Of a stretch of 64,000 bases of DNA, positions 34,861 to 43,681 are shown piece after piece (the first letter of the stretch is position 1; each line of letters opens with the position of its first letter). The position numbers were made by a program, and so were the translations under genes. Under the pieces are notes generated by a model. The model saw nothing but the letters and a program-made list of their open reading frames with translations. It made no database searches and was not told where the DNA came from. The DNA is from UBA1563 sp041671545 (GTDB lineage Bacteria; Bacteroidota; Ignavibacteria; Ignavibacteriales; Ignavibacteriaceae). The stretch is from assembly GCA_041671545.1 (NCBI GenBank), contig JBAZBI010000004.1:200829-264828 (forward strand). The letters run 5' to 3'.

Positions 34861-35448
34861 ATGAAAAAATATTTTGTCATATTAACCGTTTGTATCGCAT
34901 CTTTCGTGTCTGTTGTTCACGCTTCAGACAAAGCAAGAGGAACCTTTCTTGCAATTGGAGTTGGTCCCCGCATTCCTACTTTTGATTTTCAAAACACAAC
35001 TATGCTTGGCTATGGTTTTAATGTTGAGATCGCTTACACCAATAATGAATATCTTCCCATTTTTCTTTTTGGAAAAGTTGGTTTTGAACAATTCCCCGGA
35101 GCTCAAAGTTTTTACCAGGTATCAACATATTCACATTTTTCTACAAGTCTGTTACCGCTTTCTTTCGGTGCGCGATATTATCTTTCCCCGATTTTACAAA
35201 ATGTTGTTATCATTCTTCCAAGTATAGAATTCGCAGCAACCCTGACAGTTTTTCAAAAACTTCATCAGTTTAAAGTTGCTTCAGGTAAAAATAATTTTCT
35301 GGAAGAAGGATCAAAACTTGGTTTCACTATTGGTGTGGGAGCCTCAATGTTTTTAATTGAAATGCTTGCTTCGTACAATTACCTGGAAAATAATCAATAC
35401 ATCTCGTTAGATATGAAAGTAAGATTACCTTTATATGTAAGTTTTTAG
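34861..35448 (+). CDS. Hypothetical outer-membrane beta-barrel protein
   Basis: A 195-residue protein with a signal peptide (YFVILTVCIASFVSVVHAS) and strand-like segments (LAIGVGPRIPTF, GYGFNVEIAYTN, LPIFLFGKVGFEQF, SLLPLSFGARYYLSP, ILPSIEFAATLTVF, LGFTIGVGASMFLIEM) ending VRLPLYVSF with a C-terminal Phe, as in outer-membrane barrels. There is a TATATTTG (TAnnTTTG type) element at 34833-34840, 20 bp before the start. The crotonase gene follows after 8 bp. Confidence 0.6.
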   Translation: MKKYFVILTVCIASFVSVVHASDKARGTFLAIGVGPRIPTFDFQNTTMLGYGFNVEIAYTNNEYLPIFLFGKVGFEQFPGAQSFYQVSTYSHFSTSLLPLSFGARYYLSPILQNVVIILPSIEFAATLTVFQKLHQFKVASGKNNFLEEGSKLGFTIGVGASMFLIEMLASYNYLENNQYISLDMKVRLPLYVSF

Positions 35449-35456
35449 AGGAGAAT

Positions 35457-36239
35457 ATGAATTACAAAAATCTTTTATTCGAAATCGATTCCCACGTTGC
35501 TGTTGTAACTCTCAACAGATCGGAAAAATTAAATGCATTAAACAATGAAACGTTGAACGAACTGTACGATGCTTTTCTTTCGCTTGAACACAATGCGGAA
35601 GTTCGCGCTGTAATATTAACAGGAAGTGGAGAAAAAGCATTTGTTGCAGGAGCTGATATATCTGAATTAAATCAACTCTCTCCTTTAGCAGCAAAAGATT
35701 TTGCCGAAAAGGGTCAAAAGATTTTTGCATTTATCGAACATCTTTCTAAGCCGGTGATTGCTGCGGTAAACGGGTTTGCACTCGGCGGAGGATGTGAACT
35801 TTCTTTGGCTTGCCATATCAGATTAGCTTCCGAAAATGCAAAATTTGGACAGCCGGAAATAAATTTGGGTATCATCCCCGGTTATGGCGGCACTCAACGT
35901 TTAACACGACTTATAAACTTTTCTAAAGCGCTCGAATACATTCTTACCGCTGATTTTATTGACGCTCAGACTGCTCTTCAACTTGGTTTGGTAAATCATG
36001 TTTATCCTTTAACAGAATTGATGGTGAAAGCAAAAGAACTTGCGGGTAAAATTGCTGCAAAACCTGCTCAAGCTGTCCGCCTTGCTCTTAAAGCAATTCA
36101 ATCGGTAAAAGAATTGCCGCAGAGCCAGGGTGAAACTTACGAAGCTTCCCTCTTTGCACTGACAACAGGAACAGAAGATTTTAAAGAAGGGACATCAGCG
36201 TTTTTACAAAAACGGAAACCGGACTTTACTCATAAATGA
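35457..36239 (+). CDS. Enoyl-CoA hydratase/isomerase family protein
   Basis: A 260-residue crotonase-fold enzyme. The oxyanion-hole segments are AFVAGADISEL (61-71) and GFALGGGCEL (106-115). The two catalytic glutamates of hydratases are E114 (GGGCE) and E134 (GQPEINLGIIPGYGGTQRL), so it should hydrate trans-2-enoyl-CoA, as in beta-oxidation or butyrate/hydroxybutyryl-CoA routes. GAGGAGAAT precedes the ATG. Its stop overlaps the start of the next gene by 4 bp (ATGA). No other fatty-acid genes are in the window. Confidence 0.93.
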   Translation: MNYKNLLFEIDSHVAVVTLNRSEKLNALNNETLNELYDAFLSLEHNAEVRAVILTGSGEKAFVAGADISELNQLSPLAAKDFAEKGQKIFAFIEHLSKPVIAAVNGFALGGGCELSLACHIRLASENAKFGQPEINLGIIPGYGGTQRLTRLINFSKALEYILTADFIDAQTALQLGLVNHVYPLTELMVKAKELAGKIAAKPAQAVRLALKAIQSVKELPQSQGETYEASLFALTTGTEDFKEGTSAFLQKRKPDFTHK

Positions 36240-37294
36240 TCGCAGAAAATTCACCACTTCAGTTCAAGCCCCAGGATAGAAAATTTCGCACAGTTTTTCT
36301 GCTCTTATTTGCTCTCGCAATTTTTCTTTTATCGCTAAATATTATTCTCTCTTTTTTTACTACAAAAGAAGTTAGCAATAATGCACCACGGTTGACCGCA
36401 ACTGAGATTAATTCTCTCTTTCATAAAAGTGTTGCGGAATTTTATTTGGGTGATGAATTTTTGGTAAAGATAAAATCGCCAAAGAAAAAGGAGGACTCGT
36501 TATTATTTACTTACCGCTTAACACTCCCTTATGATGTTCCTGTTCCGGTTTTTCTTCAGAGTGTATTTAGAAATTTTAGAGAAAAGGATGTAAAGATTTC
36601 TTCCGTCGAACTGGCGTTGAATAAAAAATCACTGTTGGAAATTTCTTCGGGAGAAAAAGAAAAATTTTACACAGAATTGATCCAGGATTCTTCCCTTCAC
36701 CGTGATAATGGAAGCCTTGCTTTTGCTCTTTCAAATTATGAAAATCTTACAAGAGAAGAATCAAATAAATTGTTGAAAGAACCGGAATCATTTGCGTTTC
36801 TCTTAGAACCGAAAAAAGAAAGTGCAGAGTTTACCAAAACAGTTTTAACCGCTAAGAAAGAATATATAGTTAATTTGACAGCCTCAAGTCCAAATTCAGA
36901 ATTTATTCTTGCAGAAAATTTTCCGATCGTTCGGAATAAACTTGCGATAAATTCTTTGCTGCGATATTATCCCAGAAATAATTTTTTCTTTGTGGATCAA
37001 AAATCAACCCTTTTAACTTCTTACGCTTATGAAAAAGTCAGGAAGGAATTCACAAAGCGAAAATACAATCTCTTCTCGTCAAATTCATTTACAAATCTTT
37101 CTGAGGTAAAAGAGGATGAATTGGAAAGAAGTCTTTTTAATATTGCTGAAAATTTAACCACCGGCGAGGTTAGACTTATTATTCTTCGAGCAAATCATTT
37201 TTACAATTTGATGGAAAAAATTAAAAACCTTAAAAAAAGAGGTATCCGGTTCATTCCTTCATCTGTTGCGGTACAACAGATTAAAGAGAAATAG
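36236..37294 (+). CDS. Divergent polysaccharide deacetylase (YibQ-like), degenerate
   Basis: A 352-residue protein with one N-terminal transmembrane helix (residues 20-45) and a periplasmic body. The last 130 residues look like the divergent polysaccharide deacetylase (YibQ/DUF610) family: FFFVDQKSTLLTSYAYEKV corresponds to 'FFVDSRTTP.S.A...A', and RLIILRANHFYNLMEKIKNLKKRGIRFIPSSVAV to 'aIaIGHP...TL.aL...l..rGI.lVP.S.l'. The usual 'IGHP' and upstream metal-ligand motifs are altered (LRANH), so activity is doubtful. It is coupled to the enoyl-CoA hydratase gene by a 4-bp overlap and its 3' end overlaps the M16 gene on the other strand by 14 bp. The family call is inference. Confidence 0.45.
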   Translation: MIAENSPLQFKPQDRKFRTVFLLLFALAIFLLSLNIILSFFTTKEVSNNAPRLTATEINSLFHKSVAEFYLGDEFLVKIKSPKKKEDSLLFTYRLTLPYDVPVPVFLQSVFRNFREKDVKISSVELALNKKSLLEISSGEKEKFYTELIQDSSLHRDNGSLAFALSNYENLTREESNKLLKEPESFAFLLEPKKESAEFTKTVLTAKKEYIVNLTASSPNSEFILAENFPIVRNKLAINSLLRYYPRNNFFFVDQKSTLLTSYAYEKVRKEFTKRKYNLFSSNSFTNLSEVKEDELERSLFNIAENLTTGEVRLIILRANHFYNLMEKIKNLKKRGIRFIPSSVAVQQIKEK

Positions 37295-38657
37295 AGACGT
37301 CACCACTTTCGTTTAATTCAATCACTTCATTAAAATTAAAATCAACCGGCTTACCGGCAAATTGAGTTTTGTCTCCAACGAGTACAACAATAATTTCCTC
37401 ATCAAGAATGTGTTTCTTTGCGGCGTTCAACGCATCATCAACTGTTACAGAACGAATATTTGAAAGGTATTCATTGAAGTATGAAGGTTGAAGATTGTAG
37501 ATATATAAAGTGTTCAATCCCGAAGCAAGCTGGTAATATGTTTCAAAATTGCTTGGAAATCTTCTTATGATCGAAAGCTTTGCCGCTTCAAGTTCATCAG
37601 TTGTGATCGTTTCTTTTATTTGATTAAGCTCGTATAAAATATCTTGAACCGCTTCAATAGTGTGTTCCGCTTGAACAGAAGTTGTTAACAAAAAATAGCC
37701 CTTCTCCTTCCGATAAGAAAAAAGGGAACTTGCCCCATATGTAAAACCTTTTGTTTCCCGCAGCTTAAAGTTGATGCGCGAATTAAATTGTCCGCCAAGA
37801 ATAGTATTCATCACGGTCTTAGCATAAAAATCACCATTACTTCTTTTATCGGAAAGATTCCCGATGCGGATTTCTGTTTGCTGTGCATCCGCTTTATGTA
37901 CAAAGTACATACGACGTTTTTTTATTGGTGAAATGAATTCCGGAACCGGTGCAGTTTTGGCGATTCCAAAATTATCTACAAACTGATTTACATATTTTTT
38001 GAGATCTTCAGAACTAAGAGAACCGGCACAAATAAATCCTGCTTTATCGGAAGCTATGTGAGAATGGTAAAAATTTATTACATCTTCATTCGTCAACGAT
38101 TCAACATCTTTTTCTTTTCCCAAATTAAAATGTCCGAGTTTGTTTTCACTTCCGAAAACTTTTTCTTCAAAGATTTTATCGGCGATAGTGTCGGGCTCAT
38201 CATTTATCTGCATAAGTTGCGCGAGTACTTTGCTCTTTTCACGGAGAAATTCTTTTTCTTCAAAGTGAGGTTTGTTAAGTATTTTATTTAGCAACGCAAG
38301 AGTTTCTCCGAATTTTTCTTCAAGCGAAACCAAAGTGAAATACATAAATTCATGGTTGATTGAAATATGAATCGATGAACCGAGCATTTCAAATTGATTG
38401 TTCAACTCAAGAGATGTTAATCCACCGGCACCTTCATCAATCAAAATAGCAGTGAGATTAGCGAGTCCACTCTTCCCTGCATCCTCAAGTACACTTCCGC
38501 TTGAAATAATCAGCGTGAATTGCACCATCGGTAGTTTTGTTTTTTGAATGAACAATCCCTTCATTCCGCTTTCAGAAACGATGTGCTGAATTTGGGGGAG
38601 ATGAAATTTTGTTTGTTCAACAATTTGCGGCGGTGTTGTTCTATCCAATATCATCAT
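37281..38657 (-). CDS. M16-family peptidase-like subunit lacking the zinc motif
   Basis: A 458-residue protein with the two-lobed M16 (insulinase/mitochondrial processing peptidase) fold. The position of HxxEH reads GKSGLANLTAILIDEGAGGLTSLELN, so zinc ligands are missing and this is the non-catalytic partner. The C-terminal lobe keeps the substrate-binding 'RETKGFTYGASSLFSYRKEKGYFLLTTSVQ' region. It overlaps the catalytic subunit gene at 38654-38657, as expected for a heterodimer encoded in tandem. Confidence 0.88.
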   Translation of the reverse strand: MMILDRTTPPQIVEQTKFHLPQIQHIVSESGMKGLFIQKTKLPMVQFTLIISSGSVLEDAGKSGLANLTAILIDEGAGGLTSLELNNQFEMLGSSIHISINHEFMYFTLVSLEEKFGETLALLNKILNKPHFEEKEFLREKSKVLAQLMQINDEPDTIADKIFEEKVFGSENKLGHFNLGKEKDVESLTNEDVINFYHSHIASDKAGFICAGSLSSEDLKKYVNQFVDNFGIAKTAPVPEFISPIKKRRMYFVHKADAQQTEIRIGNLSDKRSNGDFYAKTVMNTILGGQFNSRINFKLRETKGFTYGASSLFSYRKEKGYFLLTTSVQAEHTIEAVQDILYELNQIKETITTDELEAAKLSIIRRFPSNFETYYQLASGLNTLYIYNLQPSYFNEYLSNIRSVTVDDALNAAKKHILDEEIIVVLVGDKTQFAGKPVDFNFNEVIELNESGDVSISL

Positions 38658-39928
38658 AGCTTTCCTTCCTTTTCTTTTGGAACAAAACGGAGGTCAATAT
38701 GTGATTTATTAAAATACTTAGCACAACTTTTCACCGATTCTTTCTCAACACTTTCATAAAGGGTCAGTTCATTTGAAAAATAATTTGGTTCACCTAAATA
38801 AAAATTATAATGGTTTAGATGATTTGCAACCGAATCCAGGCTTTGCATTCCATATATAAAATTGGCTTTAATTCCGTTCTTTGAACGGATCAATTCTTCG
38901 GTTGTAACATCACTGGCAAAAAGTTCATCCAATTCTGCAAGAATAATTTTTTTAATTTCATCTAAAGACTTCCCAGGTTTTGCCGTTGCCGAAATGCAGA
39001 AAAATCCACCATACCTCCCTGAATATTGAAAAGCAGAAACTTGTAATGCAAGTTCCCGTTTGAGAACTAAGATGTTATGTAGCCTTCCGTTTTTTGAACC
39101 GGTAAGTATATCCGATAAAATATCCAGAGCAAAATTATTTCCGTGAAAGATTTTTTCAGTTTTCCAGACGAGAAGTATTTTTTCCAGACTAACGGAATCG
39201 AAAACAATTTCACTTTTCGATTCTACAAATTCACTCACTTCAAAATTTAATTGAGGAACATCCTTGGAAGAATTAATCCCACCAAAATATTTGTCCGCTA
39301 ATTCTTTAGCATTTTCTATTTCAAAATCTCCGGCAATAACTAAAGAAGCATTTCGAGGCTGATAATACGCATTGAAAAAGTCCTTCACATCTTTTTGAGT
39401 GTAAGATAAAATATCATTCATGTATCCGATCGTTGGTGCGTGGTACGGATGATTTTCGGCAAAGAGCAGACCGAAAACTTTTTCCCAGGTTAATCCGTAC
39501 GGTTGATTATCATATCGTTCCAATCTTTCGTTCTTCACAACATCAATTTGATTCGTCAGCGTTTCATCGGTTAAAGCTTCAAGAAAAAATCCCATCCGGT
39601 CGGATTCAAGCCACAGCGCGGTTTCAAGAAAGTCGGAAGGAATTTTTTCAAAATAATTTGTTACATCAAAACTTGTGGATGCATTAAGCGTTCCGCCATT
39701 GTCTTGAATAAATTTAAAATGTTCACCCTTTTTAACATGCTTGGAACCCTGGAACATCATATGTTCGAAGAGATGCGCAAGTCCGGTTTTGTTCTGTGGA
39801 TCGCAACTTGAGCCAACGTTGTACCATAGATTTACAACAGCGATCGGGAGTGAAGCATCTTGATAAAGAATCACTTCCAAACCGTTTTGCAGTGAATATT
39901 TTTCGTAATCGAGCGAGAGAATTTTCAT
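38654..39928 (-). CDS. M16-family zinc peptidase, catalytic subunit
   Basis: A 424-residue peptidase with the inverted zinc motif HLFEH (52-56, in TGLAHLFEHMMFQGS) and the downstream ligand region VVKNERLERYDNQPYG. Members degrade peptides, often in a complex with an inactive paralogue. There is no obvious signal peptide. It is directly followed by the subunit lacking HxxEH with a 4-bp ATGA-type overlap. The TonB receptor gene lies upstream, separated by a terminator hairpin. Confidence 0.92.
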   Translation of the reverse strand: MKILSLDYEKYSLQNGLEVILYQDASLPIAVVNLWYNVGSSCDPQNKTGLAHLFEHMMFQGSKHVKKGEHFKFIQDNGGTLNASTSFDVTNYFEKIPSDFLETALWLESDRMGFFLEALTDETLTNQIDVVKNERLERYDNQPYGLTWEKVFGLLFAENHPYHAPTIGYMNDILSYTQKDVKDFFNAYYQPRNASLVIAGDFEIENAKELADKYFGGINSSKDVPQLNFEVSEFVESKSEIVFDSVSLEKILLVWKTEKIFHGNNFALDILSDILTGSKNGRLHNILVLKRELALQVSAFQYSGRYGGFFCISATAKPGKSLDEIKKIILAELDELFASDVTTEELIRSKNGIKANFIYGMQSLDSVANHLNHYNFYLGEPNYFSNELTLYESVEKESVKSCAKYFNKSHIDLRFVPKEKEGKL

Positions 39929-39937
39929 TTATAGCTC

Positions 39938-39966
39938 AAAAAAAAAGGCGAGTTAACCTCGCCTTT
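39938..39966 (-). terminator. Rho-independent terminator of the TonB receptor gene
   Basis: AAAGGCGAG (39944-39952) and CTCGCCTTT (39958-39966) form a 9-bp stem with a 5-base loop. Read on the minus strand the stem is followed by a run of Ts (39938-39946 are all A on the plus strand). It lies 16 bp past the receptor's stop codon. Confidence 0.9.
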
Positions 39967-39981
39967 GAGTGAAGAAATGGA

Positions 39982-42540
39982 CTAAAAGTCAAATGTTAGA
40001 CTAAAATTATACCAGCGACTTCTTCCCATAAATACCAGTGCGGTATTCTTTGAATGGTCAGAGCCATCTTGTCCATCAACAATATAATCTAAATTGTTGA
40101 GAGCATTGAACATGTGTAAACCAACATTTAACTTTTTGAAAAACATTTCCGTAAACAAGAAATCAAATCCTGCATGCAAATCTAAAATATAGTAATCAGG
40201 CAATCTATATGATTGTGATCTATCATTGATATTAGTTCTTTGATCAGGATTGAAGAAGGAATAGAATCTTCCATGGAAACTATAAATAGGATTGAAATAG
40301 AAGGTAGTTCCGTTAGAAAGATTTTCTGTATAAGTAAACTGTAGAGAAGCATTCGTCATTGGAAAATCACCAACATATAAACCATCTACATAAGAATTAA
40401 CTTTCGTTTCTTTAGTTGGATCATCCTCAGGAGCAATAATTGCAGTTACATCGTTTTTAAATTTATTTTGAGCATATGAAAACGAACCTTCAACTTCTAG
40501 TTTTTTATCTGCTTTCCAGATAGCTTGAAGTTCACCACCAACGTGTAATTGAGCGGCACCTGTTAAGTTGTAGTAAAAGGTGTTTCCCGTAGTTGGGTTT
40601 GTTACAGAACGGCTGATAGCTTTATCTTTCCAACTTGTGTAATAACCATTAGCCATAACTGCAAGAGTTGGAGTGTTGAGATTATACCCAGCTTCAATAC
40701 CAAGAATTTTTTCGTTCTTAATATCTTGATATTTGTTATTAGCAAAATTGAAAACATTATCAAAGATCGGTGCACGTGAAAAATATCCAACGTTTCCAAA
40801 AATACTGTTGTGATCATCAATATTAAAGTTAAGACCTGTTTTGAGGGTATAACCCATAAAACTGGAATAACCTGTTTCTCTTAAGGGATCAGATTCTAAG
40901 AAATTAAAATGATCGATTCTATTAAAACCAGTGTTAGAAAGCGAAACGTTTAAGAAAGTACTTATCTTCCCTTCTTTATATTCTGCTTGTCCGAATCCAC
41001 CGATTTGTCTTACTAAACCATCGTTGTAGTAAGCAACTTTATCACCGATTTTCGCCATGTTTGCCGGATTATTTTTATTTGATTTATCTAAGTAATAATC
41101 ACCACCAATAAGGTTAGAAATTTCTCTGTAATGCTCACCCTTATAATATCTTCCATCGATACCAAAGTTTAAGTTGATATTTTCATTTAATTGATGTTTG
41201 ATGGTTGATAAGATACCAACCCAAAAATGATTATTTACAGAATGTCTTAAGGCAGTTACAGATTTCTTTTGGGTCTTGCTATAGAGCGTATCGATGGTAG
41301 TTGTATTTTTTGCATAAACAGCGTCCCAATCAATAGTTCCATCAACTCTACGAGTGTAATTACTTCCAATTGATCCGGTTCCCCAACCATTGCCTATTGA
41401 AACGTAAGCAACATTGGAAAGTGTCGTAGCTTTAGAAATCTGCCAGTTCCAGTTCAGGTTAAATTGTGGTTTATGAAATTTATTGTATCCTTCCCAAACC
41501 ACCTCATTATTTAATAAACCATAATTTGCATTAAAATTAAATCCGCGTGTGTTCCAAGTAGCGATGGATTGTCTTGAAAATCTCTGTCCGTGTTCTTGAG
41601 GAGAAGCAACTGCAGAAAATTCTAAAGAATGATTACTCCAAACTCCGCCTATGGAGAAGAAGTATGTAAATTCATCTAATGGGGTTTGTTGTACATAACC
41701 ATCCCATTTTTTTCTTGAAAACAAAGCAGTCATCCCAATGTTTGAGCCAAAATTAGTCCCAAATGCGACTGTTGATTTTTCAAGTTTGTCTGATCCAAAT
41801 TCAGATTTGTATCGAACAAATTCTTTTCTTGACCCGACTCCTAGAGTTGTAATATTAATTACGCCGCCAATCGAGTTAACTGAATAGGGAGATGCGCCTA
41901 AACCTCTTTGAACCTGGATACTTGATGTTACATCACCTAAACCAGCCCAATTTGACCAATAAACCCAACCATTTTCCATATCATTTACCGGCACACCGTT
42001 GATCATGATAGCGATGTCCCTCTGATTAAAACCTCTAACATATAAATTTGCATCACCTGCTCCACCACCACCAACCGACGAATAGACGTTTGGAACAGTA
42101 ATCAACATTTGTGGAACATCTCTTGAGGCTAATTTAAACTCCAATGCGGCACCTTCAACTTCAGTAAAAGCCACTGGAGTTTCACGTAATACAGCTCTTG
42201 TACCTTTAACAACCGTCTCCCCGAGAAGAACACCGGCTGAATTTAAGCTAAATTCAACAACCAAATTGTTATTGACATTGAAATTCTTTAGTTGCGCAAC
42301 ATAGCCGATGTAGGCTACTGCAACCTCGTAGGTTCCCTTAGGTAAATTTTCAATTCTATATTCACCTTTCTCGTTTGTAACAGCACCTAAGCCGAGTGCT
42401 TTAACAGTCACAACAGCACCAATAAGTTTTTCATTATTTTCGCGGTCTGAAACAGTCCCGGATAAAGAAAATTGAGCAAATGTTGCATGAGAGAAGAACA
42501 AGATAAACGCTATCACCCCAATAATGTATTTGACCTTCAT
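39982..42540 (-). CDS. TonB-dependent outer-membrane receptor
   Basis: An 852-residue outer-membrane transporter. After the signal peptide (MKVKYIIGVIAFILFFSHATFAQ) comes a carboxypeptidase-regulatory-like domain (LSGTVSDRENNEKLIGAVVTV ... LPKGTYEVAVAYIGY), then the plug (PQMLITVPNVYSSVGGGGAGDANLYVRGF, IAIMINGVPVNDMENGWVYWSN, IQVQRGLGASPYSVNSIGG). A 22-strand barrel ends in WYNFSLTFDF with C-terminal Phe. The ATG at 42540 follows a GAGGTAC Shine-Dalgarno; upstream in-frame codons would hide the signal peptide. No SusD partner gene is adjacent, so the ligand is unknown. Confidence 0.93.
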   Translation of the reverse strand: MKVKYIIGVIAFILFFSHATFAQFSLSGTVSDRENNEKLIGAVVTVKALGLGAVTNEKGEYRIENLPKGTYEVAVAYIGYVAQLKNFNVNNNLVVEFSLNSAGVLLGETVVKGTRAVLRETPVAFTEVEGAALEFKLASRDVPQMLITVPNVYSSVGGGGAGDANLYVRGFNQRDIAIMINGVPVNDMENGWVYWSNWAGLGDVTSSIQVQRGLGASPYSVNSIGGVINITTLGVGSRKEFVRYKSEFGSDKLEKSTVAFGTNFGSNIGMTALFSRKKWDGYVQQTPLDEFTYFFSIGGVWSNHSLEFSAVASPQEHGQRFSRQSIATWNTRGFNFNANYGLLNNEVVWEGYNKFHKPQFNLNWNWQISKATTLSNVAYVSIGNGWGTGSIGSNYTRRVDGTIDWDAVYAKNTTTIDTLYSKTQKKSVTALRHSVNNHFWVGILSTIKHQLNENINLNFGIDGRYYKGEHYREISNLIGGDYYLDKSNKNNPANMAKIGDKVAYYNDGLVRQIGGFGQAEYKEGKISTFLNVSLSNTGFNRIDHFNFLESDPLRETGYSSFMGYTLKTGLNFNIDDHNSIFGNVGYFSRAPIFDNVFNFANNKYQDIKNEKILGIEAGYNLNTPTLAVMANGYYTSWKDKAISRSVTNPTTGNTFYYNLTGAAQLHVGGELQAIWKADKKLEVEGSFSYAQNKFKNDVTAIIAPEDDPTKETKVNSYVDGLYVGDFPMTNASLQFTYTENLSNGTTFYFNPIYSFHGRFYSFFNPDQRTNINDRSQSYRLPDYYILDLHAGFDFLFTEMFFKKLNVGLHMFNALNNLDYIVDGQDGSDHSKNTALVFMGRSRWYNFSLTFDF

Positions 42541-42647
42541 TGTGTACCTCATTTTGTTAATAGTTAAAATTACCAGAGCAATATTATAAATAGAACTCAC
42601 AAAATCCAAATTATGTTAATATTAAATTTCGAGACAGAACTTGTTTT

Positions 42648-43670
42648 TTAATGAATTAATTTTAATATCCTATCAGTTCTAATCGAACCGATCAACCGGA
42701 ACAGTTCAGAGAATGGAATTTCTCTATCCCATGAGAATAGAGACATAAACGCTTCGCCAACAACCATATCACGGGAAACAAATCCCCAGAAACGTGAGTC
42801 GGCAGAATCATCTCTGTTGTCACCCATCATAAAGTAATAGTCTTTTTGAAAAGTGTAAGACGAGATTGGTTTTCCTTTTAAAGTAATGGTTTCACCATTC
42901 ACTTCAATTACTCTTGCAGCAAATTCTCTATCAATAATAGTTCTCCACTCTTCAACGTTTGCAACAGTTATTGGAATAGTCATTCCCTTCTTAGGAACTA
43001 CAAGTGGACCATAATTGTCCTCGTTCCATAATTTCCCTTTTGGAAATATCTGCGTGTTAATTCTATCTTTCGGAAGCGGATAAGGCGACAAATATTTTAT
43101 GTAAGGAGGTATCCAGAATTCTTTCCCGTTCACAAAAACAACTTTATCACGAACTTCAAGAGTATCGCCAGGTAAACCGATACATCGTTTTACATAATTT
43201 ACATTCATCGCAATTTGTTCTTCGGGAATCGGCAATCCCGGAATTCTTTCATCGGCACGTAATTGTTCTTTATTGCCCGGATACTCGAACACTACAATAT
43301 CACCATGATGCGGATCTTTAAACTTGAAGAACGGCATTGTGAAATATGGAATTTCAATTTCAGTAAAAGGGATATATTTAGGTGAACTTGGTCCGTAAAC
43401 AAATTTATTTACAAGAATAAAATCTCCAACAAGAATCGTGTCTTCCATTGATCCGGTTGGAATCCGGGTGTTCTGAATAAAAAAAGTTATGATAAATAAT
43501 GCCGCAATTGCTGCAGAAAAAAGAGAACGAAAAAATTCAATAAATTTCTCCGTAAATGTTTCAGGGGCTTTTCTTACTTTCTTTCCAAAGGGATGAAGAA
43601 TTTTGTCGGTAACTGCTTTAAGTTTTTGCAGTCCAGTTTCAGGAGATTCATTTTCAGGTTGTATGTCCAT
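42648..43670 (-). CDS. lepB: Signal peptidase I
   Basis: A 340-residue inner-membrane protease that cleaves Sec signal peptides. After a 45-residue cytoplasmic tail there is one transmembrane helix (SAAIAALFIITFFI), then the catalytic Ser74 in PTGSMEDTILVGD and Lys161 in NYVKRCIGLPGDTLEV. MMGDNRDDSADSRFWGFV matches box E. It is longer than the E. coli enzyme at the centre, which is common in Bacteroidota. It lies 11 bp below gatB. Confidence 0.96.
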   Translation of the reverse strand: MDIQPENESPETGLQKLKAVTDKILHPFGKKVRKAPETFTEKFIEFFRSLFSAAIAALFIITFFIQNTRIPTGSMEDTILVGDFILVNKFVYGPSSPKYIPFTEIEIPYFTMPFFKFKDPHHGDIVVFEYPGNKEQLRADERIPGLPIPEEQIAMNVNYVKRCIGLPGDTLEVRDKVVFVNGKEFWIPPYIKYLSPYPLPKDRINTQIFPKGKLWNEDNYGPLVVPKKGMTIPITVANVEEWRTIIDREFAARVIEVNGETITLKGKPISSYTFQKDYYFMMGDNRDDSADSRFWGFVSRDMVVGEAFMSLFSWDREIPFSELFRLIGSIRTDRILKLIH

Positions 43671-43681
43671 TCGTACTTTCT

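Noticed and set aside
37281..39928. Loss of HxxEH in the second M16 gene as a mutation
   Set aside because: Tandem M16 genes commonly encode one catalytic and one zinc-less subunit, so this is the normal arrangement.
39982..42609. TonB receptor start at 42609
   Set aside because: The upstream 23 codons precede a complete signal peptide; the ATG at 42540 has a ribosome binding site.
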